Of a stretch of 64,000 bases of DNA, positions 1-9,391 are shown piece by piece. The notes under the pieces were generated by a model. It saw only the letters and a program-made list of their open reading frames with translations. It was not told the DNA's origin and ran no database searches. The position numbers and the translations under genes were made by a program. The DNA comes from Neolewinella marina (GTDB lineage: Bacteria; Bacteroidota; Bacteroidia; Chitinophagales; Saprospiraceae), in contig NZ_PDLO01000002.1 of the NCBI RefSeq assembly GCF_002631205.1, forward strand, positions 558,001 to 622,000, written 5' to 3'. Positions within the stretch are counted from its first letter, which is position 1. The number at the start of each line of letters is the position of its first letter.

Positions 1-574
1 CCGCCAGGACGGCGCCGTCGGTTAGCCCGCCGACAGGATTTACCACCCGGGCCAACCGCAGCACCACGGTATCCGCCTTGGCGGCGCGTTGGATCAGCGG
101 CAGCAGCTCCTCGAGATAGGGGAACCACACCGGGCTGTAGAGTTTGATGACGGCTACTCCGGCGTAGACGTCGACGACCAGGGCCGGCAGTCCGTCGTTT
201 TCCCCGTGGATGAAGCGGTAACCGTTGGTGTTCTTTTTCAGCAGCGGCAGGCGCAGTTTGCGGGCCGCCTGGATGCGGTCGGCGAAGAAGGCGGTATCGA
301 TCTTGATGGGACTGCCCTGGTGCAGCACCCGGATGCGGATGGGCGAGTCGGGATCGTACAGTCCGACCCCCAGGAAGCGGTCCTTCTTGCGGTCGAAGAT
401 GATGGACAGGTCTCCGGCCTTGCCCGGCCCCTTTACGGAATCTACGGCTCCGTCGAACAGCCAGGGATGGCCGGAGCGGAGGATGCGCTCACCCTGGGGA
501 GTAAGACGGGTGGCGAGGCGGGCGGGGGGGAGGGCTGGGTGTGGGATGTCCGGGACAAGATTTGCGGGCGGCAA
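1..574 (-). CDS. Class I SAM-dependent rRNA methyltransferase, RlmI-like (3' part outside window)
   Basis: The N-terminal part of a minus-strand gene that runs off the left edge. Visible are a PUA-like domain (ERILRSGHPWLFDG, then FLGVGLYDPDSPIRIRVL) followed by the linker typical of RlmI/RlmK-type 23S rRNA cytosine methyltransferases (NGYRFIHGENDGLPALVVD). The SAM-binding core is not in the window. By family it methylates 23S rRNA; the exact base is not decidable here. The start is unclear: there is no in-frame ATG or GTG upstream of the conserved region, only a TTG at 574, and a run of seven C lies in the first codons. Family assignment is firm, start weak. Confidence 0.82.
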   Translation of the reverse strand, partial: MPPANLVPDIPHPALPPARLATRLTPQGERILRSGHPWLFDGAVDSVKGPGKAGDLSIIFDRKKDRFLGVGLYDPDSPIRIRVLHQGSPIKIDTAFFADRIQAARKLRLPLLKKNTNGYRFIHGENDGLPALVVDVYAGVAVIKLYSPVWFPYLEELLPLIQRAAKADTVVLRLARVVNPVGGLTDGAVLA

Positions 575-590
575 ATATAACGGTAATTTG
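561..590 (+). promoter_or_regulatory. Bacteroidota-type promoter for the patatin gene
   Basis: TTTG (561-564), a 19-base spacer, then TAATTTG (584-590): close to the Bacteroidota sigma-A consensus TTTG-N19-TAnnTTTG. The ATG follows only 7 bases later (598), so the mRNA may be leaderless or nearly so. Confidence 0.6.
572..579 (-). promoter_or_regulatory. Divergent -7 box TATATTTG for the RlmI-like gene
   Basis: On the minus strand TATATTTG matches TAnnTTTG exactly and lies just upstream of the RlmI-like reading frame. It overlaps the plus-strand promoter, so the two genes share a compact divergent control region. No good -33 box is visible for this strand. Confidence 0.45.
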
Positions 591-597
591 CTGCGGT

Positions 598-2838
598 ATG
601 CGCGCGGCCCTCTACAACATCTACCGTTCCTTTCCGGTGCAATTGCTCTTGCTCCACTTCCGCACGCACTACCTGCTGCTGTCGATGTGGCTGCTCCTGC
701 TCCTGATGATGAGCGGGGCCCTGGGTCCCCGCCTGGGGCTGCAGTACCTCTTTCTGGATCCTGAGTACCTGGGCCGCTCCGATTACTTCTCCTTCCTCAT
801 CGTGGGACTCGCCTTCGGGTTTTTCGTGATGACGTGGAACCTGAGCACCTATCTGCTGATGGGGGGCTACTTCAACTTTCTGGCCAGCCTTTCGAGGCCC
901 TTCTTCAAGTACTGTCTGAACAATGCCCTCCTGCCGCTGGCCTTCTTCATTACTTACTGCGTGGAGCTCATCCGCTTCCACCACCTGGCCGAGGGGGCGG
1001 GCACCCAGGGGCAGGCGCTCTCCGGACTGGTCGTCGGGTTGACGCTTAGCCTCTTTCTCTACGCCATTTACTTCAACCTGACCAACCGGGACATCCACTA
1101 CTACACCGGCCACCGCGACCCACCGCCCAACCGGGGCCCCAGCCAGCCGGGTCAGTCCGATTACCGTCCTTACCGGGGCACTCCCCTCGGGCCCCAGCTC
1201 GTCCATCAGTTCGACAACCCATTCCAGGTCCGCTTTTACCTGAACCCCAACCTGCGCTTCCAGCGGGTACGCTCCGTGGCCCACTACGACACGGCCCTGT
1301 TGCGCAACATTTTCCGCCAGAACCACCTCAACGCCCTCATCCTGCAGTTTGCCACCATCGGTATTTTGGTCGTGCTCGGCGTGCTGGTTGACCGGCCGGC
1401 CTTTCAGCTGCCGGCGGGAGCCAGTTTCTTCATCCTGTTCAGCCTCTTCGTCTCCATCATCGGGGCGGTCAGCTACTGGTTTGCCGCCTGGCGGCTCCCC
1501 CTGCTGATCCTGCTGCTCATCCTGGTCAATTTCCTCACCAGCACCCCCTTCTTCGACCACGGCAACCACGCCTACGGACTGCGGTACGACAGCCGCGCCC
1601 CCTATTCCCTGGACAGCCTGCGTGCGCTTTACCGCCCCGCCAACCTGGAGGCGGACAAGGCCAACACCACGGCCATCCTCGAACGCTGGCACGAAAAGCA
1701 GCCAACCGACAAGCCCAAGCTGGTCATCCTTTGCGCCAGCGGGGGCGGACTTACGGCCTCCCTTTGGGCCACTCACCTCACCCAGAGCATCGAGGCCTGC
1801 AGTGAGGGCCGGCTCCTGCGGTCCACCGCCCTCATGACGGGAGCCAGTGGGGGCATCCTCGGCCTGGCTTATCTGCGGGAAGCCTACCAGCAGCCGGCCA
1901 CTACCTTCGCCCGCGGCCACCTGCAGCGGCTGGAGGACGTGAGTACCGACCTGCTGAACCCCACCGCCTTCTCCATCGTCAGCAACGACATCTTCCTCCC
2001 CTTTCGTCAGGTGAAGGTAGGCGACCAATATTACCGCCGCGACCGGGGCTTCGCCTTCGAGCAGGCCTACAACCGGGCCACCCACCAGCTGCTCAACCAG
2101 CCGCTTTCCGCCTACCGCGAGGCGGAGGTCACCGCCCGGGTGCCCCTCTTGTTCGTCACCCCGAGCATCGTCGAGGACGGCCGCCGGATGGTCATCTCCC
2201 CCCAGGGCGTCAGCTACATGATGGCCCCGCCCGTAGCCCGGATCGGCGGCGTTCGCTTGCTGCCCGATATGGTCGACTTCGGCCGCCTGCTGCGGGAACA
2301 GGAAGCCGACAGCCTGCGGCTCAGTTCCGCCCTTCGGGCCAGCGCATCCTATCCCTACGTCTTACCCCAGGTGAACCTGCCCACCGAGCCCCTGATCCGC
2401 CTCATGGACGCGGGCTACCGCGACAACTACGGCATCGCCTCGGCCGCCCGCTTCATTCACGTGTTCGAGGACTGGATCGAAGCCAACACCTCGGGGGTAA
2501 TCCTGGTACAGATCAGCGCCTTCCGCGAGCAGGGCCTGGCCGACGACGGGCGCCGCGGCGTCATCACCGGACTATTCAGTCCGCTGGGCGTGGCGGGTAA
2601 TATCCTGGGGCTGCAGATCCTGGACCAGGAGGAATTGCTGGCCAACCTTTACCGTTCGCTCGGCCCGGACCGCTTCCACCTCTTCCGCTTCAACTACCAG
2701 CCCAAAGCCGACGATCCGCTGCGCACCTCGGTATCTCTCCACCTGACGGATTTCGAGAAGAGCCACGTCCTGCGGGCCCTGGACGAACCCTATCATCAGC
2801 GTCAGATTGACGAGCTGCTGCAGTTGCTGCCCCGGTAA
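598..2838 (+). CDS. Membrane-anchored patatin-like phospholipase
   Basis: Predicted lipid acyl hydrolase of the patatin family, 746 residues. Roughly the first 320 residues hold several hydrophobic membrane segments. The patatin domain follows: oxyanion-hole glycines in CASGGGL (about 379-385), nucleophile serine in GASGG (about 415-419), and the dyad aspartate in DAGYRDNYG (about 604). The ATG at 598 is preferred because it sits just behind a promoter box and begins the hydrophobic N-terminus; upstream in-frame codons run through the promoter. Substrate is unknown. The active site could face either side of the membrane. It stands alone, divergent from the RlmI-like gene. Confidence 0.88.
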   Translation: MRAALYNIYRSFPVQLLLLHFRTHYLLLSMWLLLLLMMSGALGPRLGLQYLFLDPEYLGRSDYFSFLIVGLAFGFFVMTWNLSTYLLMGGYFNFLASLSRPFFKYCLNNALLPLAFFITYCVELIRFHHLAEGAGTQGQALSGLVVGLTLSLFLYAIYFNLTNRDIHYYTGHRDPPPNRGPSQPGQSDYRPYRGTPLGPQLVHQFDNPFQVRFYLNPNLRFQRVRSVAHYDTALLRNIFRQNHLNALILQFATIGILVVLGVLVDRPAFQLPAGASFFILFSLFVSIIGAVSYWFAAWRLPLLILLLILVNFLTSTPFFDHGNHAYGLRYDSRAPYSLDSLRALYRPANLEADKANTTAILERWHEKQPTDKPKLVILCASGGGLTASLWATHLTQSIEACSEGRLLRSTALMTGASGGILGLAYLREAYQQPATTFARGHLQRLEDVSTDLLNPTAFSIVSNDIFLPFRQVKVGDQYYRRDRGFAFEQAYNRATHQLLNQPLSAYREAEVTARVPLLFVTPSIVEDGRRMVISPQGVSYMMAPPVARIGGVRLLPDMVDFGRLLREQEADSLRLSSALRASASYPYVLPQVNLPTEPLIRLMDAGYRDNYGIASAARFIHVFEDWIEANTSGVILVQISAFREQGLADDGRRGVITGLFSPLGVAGNILGLQILDQEELLANLYRSLGPDRFHLFRFNYQPKADDPLRTSVSLHLTDFEKSHVLRALDEPYHQRQIDELLQLLPR

Positions 2839-2870
2839 CCCCCCGGCGGGTATTTGCCCCGCCCGTAAGC

Positions 2871-2878
2871 TATATTTA
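2871..2878 (+). promoter_or_regulatory. -7-like box upstream of the phosphatase gene
   Basis: TATATTTA resembles TAnnTTTG and lies 5 bases before the ATG at 2884. It is one of several start codons in this window with the same very short spacing. Confidence 0.35.
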
Positions 2879-2883
2879 CCCCC

Positions 2884-4131
2884 ATGTCACAGCCCCTCAC
2901 CCGCATTAACCGTCTGGAGCGCGAGCTCCATCTGCGCCAGCTACAGGTCAGGCGGCTGCTGCAGATGACGCAGGCCATCAACAACAACGTTTCGGCCGAC
3001 GACCTCTTCCAGATGTACCAGGCCTTCCTGCGGCAGGAACTCGGGGTGAACAAGATGGCCCTCTTCGTCCGCCACAGTGACCACGACGAGGCCTGGCGCA
3101 TGGCTACCTCCCTGGGACTGGAGGAGGTGGAGCTGCCCGAGGGGATCGATTACGGACAGGAACTCCAGGCGCTGAAGCGCACCGTCACCATCCACGATCC
3201 GGAGCACCCGCTGTTCAGCCAGTTCGAGCACGTCATTCCCGTGCTGCACAAGGAGCGGCCGATCGCCTTCATCCTTATCGGCAGCTTCAGCGACGAGGAG
3301 GACATGTTCGAGCGGGTGCAGATCATCACCACCATCAGCAACGTGATCGCGGTGGCCATCGAAAATAAGCGGCTGTTCCGCCGTCAGATTGAGCAGGAAA
3401 GACTGGAAGCCGACCTCGACCTAGGGGCCAAGGTGCAGGGCATGCTCATCCCCAAGGACCTGCCCGCCAATGACCACTACGAGCTGAGTGCCATCTACCG
3501 CCCCAAACTGGGGGTGGGCGGCGACTACTTCGATTTCCGGGAATTTGTGGACGGCAAGCTGGTGTTCTGCATCGGCGACTTTACCGGCAAGGGGGTGAGC
3601 GCCGCCCTGCTGATGGCCAACTTCCAGGCCAATTTCCACACCCTCATCCGCAAGCGTACCGATCTGTACGACTTCGTAACGGAAATCAACGAAAGCGTCT
3701 TCCGCATCACGGGCGGCGAACGGTTCGTGACCTTCTTCGTGGCCGAGTACGACCGGGAAACCCACCAGCTGCGCTACGTGAACGCCGGCCACCCGCCCGC
3801 CGTGCTCGTCAGTGAAGGAGGATTCCAGCTGCTCAGCGAAGGCACCACCGTGCTGGGCTCCATGGACGAACTGCCCATGCTCAACGTCGGCGTGGTGGAC
3901 CTGCCGCCCCAGGCCCTCATCGTCACCTATACGGACGGGCTGACCGACCTGCAGAGTGCCGCCGGCGAGCCCTTCGATGAGGAAATCCTTTACCAGTTTG
4001 CCCGCCGGCAGTATTACCGCTCGGCGAAGTCGTTCAACGAAAACCTCCAGGCGAAGCTGGAAGCCTTCCGCCAGGACAACGAGTATCCGGACGACCTGAC
4101 CATCCTTACCTGCCGCATTTTTGGAGACTGA
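2884..4131 (+). CDS. GAF-like / PP2C-type serine phosphatase (RsbU/SpoIIE family)
   Basis: A 415-residue cytoplasmic regulator. An N-terminal helical segment and a GAF-like sensory region (about 30-170) precede a coiled linker (RRQIEQERLEADLDLGAKVQ) and a SpoIIE/RsbU phosphatase domain. Metal-binding acidic motifs are visible in GVGGDYFDF and IGDFTGKGVSAALLM, and later in VTYTDGLTDLQ. Such proteins usually dephosphorylate an anti-sigma-factor antagonist in partner-switching; no antagonist or anti-sigma gene is adjacent, so the partner is unknown. The start is the first ATG of the conserved frame. Confidence 0.92.
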   Translation: MSQPLTRINRLERELHLRQLQVRRLLQMTQAINNNVSADDLFQMYQAFLRQELGVNKMALFVRHSDHDEAWRMATSLGLEEVELPEGIDYGQELQALKRTVTIHDPEHPLFSQFEHVIPVLHKERPIAFILIGSFSDEEDMFERVQIITTISNVIAVAIENKRLFRRQIEQERLEADLDLGAKVQGMLIPKDLPANDHYELSAIYRPKLGVGGDYFDFREFVDGKLVFCIGDFTGKGVSAALLMANFQANFHTLIRKRTDLYDFVTEINESVFRITGGERFVTFFVAEYDRETHQLRYVNAGHPPAVLVSEGGFQLLSEGTTVLGSMDELPMLNVGVVDLPPQALIVTYTDGLTDLQSAAGEPFDEEILYQFARRQYYRSAKSFNENLQAKLEAFRQDNEYPDDLTILTCRIFGD

Positions 4132-4172
4132 ACCAGAACGAAAACCAGCGTTAGTCCGTTTCCATCAGTGAG

Positions 4173-5099
4173 ATGAAAGAGAAGACGATCGCGGCAATTC
4201 TGGCTTTTTTCGGGGGCATCGTCGGCCTCCAGCGGTTCTACCTCGGCCAGAAGGGACTTGGCATGGCTCACCTGTTTTTTTTCGTGCTGGCGCTGTCCGC
4301 CGGCCCGAGCCCCTTCACCATCATGCTTATCTCCCTGGCGGCTATCTTCGGCATCATCGACGCGATCACCCTGCTGTCCATGGAGCGGCGGGAATTCGAC
4401 TTGAAATACAATCAACCGGTAGCGCAGGCCACTCCCCACGCGGGGCCGGCCGCGCCACCCTACAATACGGGCAGTATGACCGACAGAGAACGGCGCTTTC
4501 AGGAGCGGCAACGGCAACGGGCCGAAATGGAACGGGAGCGTGAGCGCCGCGACAAGGAGCGCAACAACCAGCGCACCGAACCGGTGCCCCAGCGGGCGGG
4601 CCGCCGCGACGCGGGGCGGGCCGACCGGGAGCGGGGTGTCCACTACTTCAAGGACTACGAATACCGCCGGGCCATCGAGGCCTTCCAGAAAGCCCTGGGG
4701 AAAAATCCCCGCGACGTGGCCGCCCACTTCAACATTGCCTGTGCCTACTCCGTGGAGGAGGAGGCCGACCGCGCCTTCTACCACCTCGACCGGGCCGTGG
4801 CCCTGGGCTTCGACGACTTCGACCGCATCCGCAACCACGACAGCCTGGCCTACCTGCGCATCCAGCCGGCCTTCCCGGCCTTCGAGCGGAACAACTTCCG
4901 CCTGGCTACCGCCGAACCCCAGCGCGTGCCCAACACCGAAGACCCCCTGGTAGCCTCCGATACCGAAGGGGCACCCGCGCCCGCCGCCCCCGTCCACGAC
5001 GAACTGCTGGAGCAACTCCAGCGGCTGGCCCGACTGCGTGAGAAAGGCTTGCTGACCGAGGTAGAGTTCGCTACCCAGAAGCGACGCCTCCTCGGCTGA
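4173..5099 (+). CDS. TM2 / TPR / SHOCT multidomain protein
   Basis: A 308-residue protein with three recognisable modules. The N-terminus is a TM2 domain with two membrane helices joined by a short turn (FFGGIVGLQRFYLGQKGLG). A strongly basic and acidic region (about 100-155) follows, then a tetratricopeptide segment (YRRAIEAFQKALGKNP). The C-terminus is a SHOCT motif (LARLREKGLLTEVEFATQK). All three modules occur in membrane-linked scaffolds, so a scaffolding role is inferred; no catalytic residues are evident. It lies between the RsbU-like and CBS genes on the same strand, possibly one transcription unit. Confidence 0.88.
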   Translation: MKEKTIAAILAFFGGIVGLQRFYLGQKGLGMAHLFFFVLALSAGPSPFTIMLISLAAIFGIIDAITLLSMERREFDLKYNQPVAQATPHAGPAAPPYNTGSMTDRERRFQERQRQRAEMERERERRDKERNNQRTEPVPQRAGRRDAGRADRERGVHYFKDYEYRRAIEAFQKALGKNPRDVAAHFNIACAYSVEEEADRAFYHLDRAVALGFDDFDRIRNHDSLAYLRIQPAFPAFERNNFRLATAEPQRVPNTEDPLVASDTEGAPAPAAPVHDELLEQLQRLARLREKGLLTEVEFATQKRRLLG

Positions 5100-5125
5100 G
5101 AATTATTCCCTACTTTCCCGATACC

Positions 5126-5785
5126 ATGACCGCCGACTTCCTCCTCACCGACGCCCTCGTTCCCCTGCGCCCCTCCGATACCGGAGAAGAGGCCCTGGAG
5201 ATCATGAACGAGTTCTACATCCGTCACCTCCCCGTGGTGGACGGGACCAAGCTCGTGTCCGTCATCTCGGAGAGCGACGTCCTCGACGCCGACCCCGAAG
5301 AAGCGGTGGCCACCTACCGCGTGGCCCAGCTGCCACCCTCGGTCTACCCCGACGATCACCTCTACGACGTGATGCGGCAACTGGTTGACAACAACCTCAC
5401 GGTGGTGCCCGTCATCAACCGCGATGGCGACTACGTTGGCATGGTGACCGGTGAAGACCTCCTCCGGTTCTTTGCCCAGTCGAGTACCTTCAGCGACCCG
5501 GGCTCCATCGTGGTGCTGGAGCTGGGACGCCACGACTACAGCCTCTCCGAGATCGCCCGCATCGTGGAGAGCGACAACGCCATCGTGCTCAGCTCCTTCG
5601 TGCGGGGCCTGGCCGACTCCAACCAGGTGGAGGTGACCCTCAAGCTGAACAGCCAGAACATCGGCGGTACCATCGCCACTTTCGAGCGCTTCAACTACGT
5701 GGTGAAGGCTAGCTTCAACGAGAAGCACCTGCAGGACACCCTGCGCGAGCGCTTCGACAGCCTGATCAACTACCTGAACGTCTAG
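5126..5785 (+). CDS. CBS-pair domain protein
   Basis: A 219-residue soluble protein with two CBS motifs forming one Bateman module (about 1-125; EIMNEFYIRHLPVVDGTKLV and DVMRQLVDNNLTVVPVINRD), then an ACT-like C-terminal region starting near SIVVLELGRHDYSLSEIARI. CBS pairs typically bind adenine nucleotides, and the arrangement resembles AcuB-type regulators; no enzyme domain is attached. TACTTTCC (5111-5118) lies 7 bases before the ATG and may be the -7 promoter element. The target is unknown. Confidence 0.9.
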   Translation: MTADFLLTDALVPLRPSDTGEEALEIMNEFYIRHLPVVDGTKLVSVISESDVLDADPEEAVATYRVAQLPPSVYPDDHLYDVMRQLVDNNLTVVPVINRDGDYVGMVTGEDLLRFFAQSSTFSDPGSIVVLELGRHDYSLSEIARIVESDNAIVLSSFVRGLADSNQVEVTLKLNSQNIGGTIATFERFNYVVKASFNEKHLQDTLRERFDSLINYLNV

Positions 5786-5801
5786 GGCTCCCCGCTACCC
5801 C

Positions 5802-8624
5802 TTAAAAGCTGCCGCTGACCAGCAAGCGGAATTGCAGGTCGTCCTCGTCGCTGGAGAAGAAGTCCCGGTTCAGGCGGTATGCGGCCTCCACTCCCACCGT
5901 AATCAGTTGGGCGTTGAGCCAGACGTTGTCGAAGTACAACTGCCCCCCCGCGCTGTTTTCCGATAAGGTCAGTTCCCGGGGCGCGTCGATGGTGAAACGG
6001 CTCAGGTCGTAGAAGGCGTTCAGGCGGATGCGCTTGAAGTAGGTGATGCCCAAAATTCCCAGATCCGGATACAGCAACGGCAGTTGGTAGTTCGCGCCCA
6101 GCCGCCACACCCGGTCGTTCAGGGGGGCGTTGTAGCCGCGGGCGTAGCGGAACAGGTCAGGATACTGATACAGGTTCTCGGCTTGCTCCCCCTGGGCCGC
6201 CAAATCTAAGCGAATGCCGTGGGTGAGGGCTACGCCGGGCAGGAACACCGAGCCCTGCGCGAGCCAGCGCTCCCCGGAGGCCGCAGTGCCCAGGGCCCGG
6301 TCGTAGGTCAGCGAAGCCAGTACCCCCCAGCGGGGCTGTACCTGCCGGTAGGCCGTGCGCAGAAGGTGGCTGGCCGACAGCCCGAGTGAGAGGTTCCCGA
6401 AGTTGGGCGGCAGGGGGCCGGCCTCGGTCTGCCGCAGGGCGTAGTACTGGTAGCCCACCGAGGGTTGAATCGTGGTCACCGTATTCCCGGCCACCCACTG
6501 CAGCGGTACCGTAGCCGTGGGGCCCACCGTCAATTGCATGAATTCCTGGCCGACGAAGGAAAGGCTGTCGATGTCCGCCACTTGAACGACAGTATTCCGG
6601 TCGCGGTAGCGTCCCGCCAGTTCAATGACCGGGAACAGTCCGCCGTAGGCCGCCGTCACCCCCCCCGAATAGCGGTTTTCGTTGATGTTGTACCGCCCGT
6701 CCAGGACCAGTTCGGCGGTATTCAGGGCGTTGGCAAATTCCACGGCCAGGCCCGGGGTCACGTAGCTGCCGTTGAACGACCAGCTGTGCAGTTTGATGCC
6801 CCCCAGCGTATTGCTGAAATCCTGGATGGGGTAATTCTCAACTTCCAGCTCGGCCGGCAGCACGGTGGCCTCGGCGGCGAAGGCGGCGGGCCGCTCAAAG
6901 ATGCCCGGGGTAATGCCCTCCGCGGCCGGCACCGCTGTCACGTCGGACAGCGATAATCTCCGCAGTCGCTCACCGTGGGGGGTGGGACTCGAATAGTAGA
7001 GGTCGGTACCGGATTGCCGGGGATAATACGCGCCGATCGCCACGTCGGTGAGGCGGCTGACGGCTCCGGTAGCGGGATCCAACCGGTACACGTTGTCCAC
7101 CCCGGTGCGGCCGCCGGAGTACAGGAGCTCCCCGCTCGGCGCTACCGAGAGCATATCGACCGGCGCGGGAGAAGATGGCCGCAGGGTGGTCACTTCGTCC
7201 GTGGCGGGGTGCCAGGCCTGGATGGCCACCCCGGCGTGGGTCTGCCCCAGAAAGTAAATGTGCTCGCCGTCCGTCGAAAAGCGTGGCCAGGCCAGGTTAT
7301 TGGCGGATACCGCCCGGCGCTGCAACAGCGCTCCGGTGGCTACGTCGAGCAGGTGGAGCTCGGGGGCCGCGGCCAGGGGGTCGAACCAGACGGCCACGAT
7401 CCGGCGCTCGTCCGGACTGAAGCTCCCCGCGAGGTAGTGTCCCCGGGTGGTCAGGGTGCGGCGGCGGCCCGTAGCCAGCTCGTACACCACGAGATCGGAA
7501 TAGCTCTGGTTGGTGTAGCGGGGGTCCTGCCCGTACTGCGTCCAGAGGGCGAAGCGGTGGGAGCCGGCCAGCCACGGTTCCCGCTGGATGCCGACGCGGG
7601 TGATGACACGGTCAGGGTTGCCTACCTCGACCAATGCCGGCAGCTCCCGGTAGCTGTTGCGGAGGGCCAGAAGCCGCCCCTGACCGTCGTGGAAAGCAAA
7701 GCGGTAATCGCGGATGTCGCGGCGCTGCGCGCTGCCGATGGCCTCCCCCTCGCGCAAGGGGCGGCGTTCCTGGAGGGCGCTGTCCTGCCGCTGCTCCAGG
7801 TCGGCCATGGTGCGGTAGTACAGGTCGCGGGTAGTCAGGCCGGTCTCGCGGCGCAGGGCGCGGCTGAAGGGATAGAGCAGTCCCCGGAAGGCGGCCCCTT
7901 CCTGGAGTACGGGTTTCCAGACGTCGTTGCCGAAGGCTTCCCGGGCGTAGGTCACCATGGCGTAGCCGTAGCGGTAGTGATCGGGGACCAGGCTGCGGAA
8001 GCTTCCGTTGCGGGCCTTGGGGTAGCGGTAGATGACATTCTGGTCGAGCAGGGCCCGCAGGTCGCCGCTGAAGGCCGGGGTGCGCCCCCGCCCGGAGGCC
8101 GTCAGGGCGGTTTCGGCCACTACCGCGTCGCCCTCGGTGAACCAGTTCGGGGTGGCGATGCCGGAGAGTACGGCCCACCCCAGCTGCCCCTGGAGGACGC
8201 TCGCCAGATAGGTGAGTCCGCGGCGTTCGTTGCTGGTCTGCTGCACGTGGCGGAACTCGTGGATGGTCAGCAGGTCCACCCAGTCCGTATTGCTCAGCCG
8301 GCTGAAACCCTGGGGCGGGGTAACGTAGAACTCGGAGCGGAAAGGTCCCAGCCCCACGTATCCGTTGATGGCCATGTTGGGGGTCTGGAGGACGAGGTCG
8401 AAGTCGTAGAGCCGGTCGCCCACGCTGCGCTGGTGGTCGGTGGCCAGGCGGTCCACCAGGCTGGCCACCCGCCGGGCGCGGGATTCGTAGCCGCGGGGAA
8501 AGATCACCCGGACGTGGTCCGCCCGCAGCTGTTGCCAGTCCACCTCCGGCGGGTGGAGGCCAAGGTCCTGGGCGGTGAGCAGACCGGAGAGGGTGAGCAG
8601 GATAGCGGCAAGGATTGGTTTCAT
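5802..8624 (-). CDS. Secreted HExxH / beta-propeller / outer-membrane barrel protein
   Basis: A 940-residue exported protein. A signal peptide (MKPILAAILLTLSGLLTAQ) sets the start at 8624, rather than an upstream in-frame ATG. A gluzincin-like motif, HEFRH (about 145), with a later acidic EGDAVVAET resembles a zinc peptidase active site. Residues about 310-590 contain TolB/WD40-like propeller repeats (FSPDERRIVAVW, LDVATGALL, FSTDGEHIYFLG). The last third has the alternating pattern and closing residues of an outer-membrane beta-barrel. The likely place is the outer membrane with the peptidase part in the periplasm or outside. Whether the HExxH is active cannot be judged from sequence alone. 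Confidence 0.82.
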   Translation of the reverse strand: MKPILAAILLTLSGLLTAQDLGLHPPEVDWQQLRADHVRVIFPRGYESRARRVASLVDRLATDHQRSVGDRLYDFDLVLQTPNMAINGYVGLGPFRSEFYVTPPQGFSRLSNTDWVDLLTIHEFRHVQQTSNERRGLTYLASVLQGQLGWAVLSGIATPNWFTEGDAVVAETALTASGRGRTPAFSGDLRALLDQNVIYRYPKARNGSFRSLVPDHYRYGYAMVTYAREAFGNDVWKPVLQEGAAFRGLLYPFSRALRRETGLTTRDLYYRTMADLEQRQDSALQERRPLREGEAIGSAQRRDIRDYRFAFHDGQGRLLALRNSYRELPALVEVGNPDRVITRVGIQREPWLAGSHRFALWTQYGQDPRYTNQSYSDLVVYELATGRRRTLTTRGHYLAGSFSPDERRIVAVWFDPLAAAPELHLLDVATGALLQRRAVSANNLAWPRFSTDGEHIYFLGQTHAGVAIQAWHPATDEVTTLRPSSPAPVDMLSVAPSGELLYSGGRTGVDNVYRLDPATGAVSRLTDVAIGAYYPRQSGTDLYYSSPTPHGERLRRLSLSDVTAVPAAEGITPGIFERPAAFAAEATVLPAELEVENYPIQDFSNTLGGIKLHSWSFNGSYVTPGLAVEFANALNTAELVLDGRYNINENRYSGGVTAAYGGLFPVIELAGRYRDRNTVVQVADIDSLSFVGQEFMQLTVGPTATVPLQWVAGNTVTTIQPSVGYQYYALRQTEAGPLPPNFGNLSLGLSASHLLRTAYRQVQPRWGVLASLTYDRALGTAASGERWLAQGSVFLPGVALTHGIRLDLAAQGEQAENLYQYPDLFRYARGYNAPLNDRVWRLGANYQLPLLYPDLGILGITYFKRIRLNAFYDLSRFTIDAPRELTLSENSAGGQLYFDNVWLNAQLITVGVEAAYRLNRDFFSSDEDDLQFRLLVSGSF

Positions 8625-8696
8625 GGCGTGGCTTTCTGGGGCAGCCACAATATTGGACAAATCCCGCTTACCCGCCGCGATTGATCACCCCGCTGG

Positions 8697-9191
8697 TCAT
8701 TCACCCAACGCCTTTACCAGCGAATCCACCCGCTGCATGAACGCCCCGGCCGTGGGCTGCTCGGCGTAGTTGCCGTGCCAGTCGTGGTAGGTTCCCTCCT
8801 CCCGGTGGTATTGCCCTACGTAGGGGCAACCCCCGTCGTAGGCCAGTGCATCACAGGCCTGCCGGGGCAGTTCCGAGAAGGCTCCCGCCGGGAAATCCTC
8901 GGCGAGCTGGCGGGCGCGGGCCGTCAGTTCCGGGTCGGAGATGAGCGACCAGCCCGCCTCCCGGGTAGCGAGACTGTCGGCGTAGTAGCGGTTCGCGGGG
9001 TCGTTCGTGGGCACGCCGTTGTAGGGGCTGGCGTAGAGCCGCCCGTCGGCTACCCGGTAAAAGGTTTCAACCCCGAATCCGGCCCGGTAGCCGAACACCA
9101 GGGGCTCCGCCGGAGACTGGCCACCCCCCGGGGGGAGCGGTGCGCAAGCCGGGAGGGTGTAAAGCAGACTAAGCAGAAAAATATATCGCAT
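8697..9191 (-). CDS. Putative lipoprotein of unknown function
   Basis: 164 residues. The start at 9191 gives a classic lipoprotein signal (MRYIFLLSLLYTLPAC) with the lipobox cysteine at about residue 16, so it should be lipid-anchored in the cell envelope. The mature part has no domain I recognise; it contains conserved-looking CDALAYDGGCPYVGQYHRE and a YHDWHGNY stretch, with two cysteines that could form a disulfide. It lies just upstream of the HExxH barrel gene on the same strand (72-base gap), so co-expression is possible. Confidence 0.75.
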   Translation of the reverse strand: MRYIFLLSLLYTLPACAPLPPGGGQSPAEPLVFGYRAGFGVETFYRVADGRLYASPYNGVPTNDPANRYYADSLATREAGWSLISDPELTARARQLAEDFPAGAFSELPRQACDALAYDGGCPYVGQYHREEGTYHDWHGNYAEQPTAGAFMQRVDSLVKALGE

Positions 9192-9391
9192 ACGCGGCGG
9201 ATTTGACCGGCACATCGCCGGTGGATGGTGTTTACCTCCGGATGGCTGGCTTGCGCACCGGCTGGCCGGTCAGACGTTGTAAATGGGCGCCGCGTTGGTT
9301 CGCTGCGCACAAATACCAAAACCCAATCACCCTCGGCTTTAACCTTATCCCCTGCACCCGCGTTCGCGCACTAAAACCTAATAACGCCCCC

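Noticed and set aside
442-2085. Long open frame (547 codons) on the minus strand over the patatin gene
   Set aside because: Gly/Gln/Val-rich translation with no domain; it mirrors the third codon position of the GC-rich patatin gene.
6975-8684. Plus-strand frame of 569 codons over the HExxH/barrel gene
   Set aside because: Antisense artefact of GC-rich coding; translation lacks any motif, while the opposite strand has signal peptide, HExxH and barrel.
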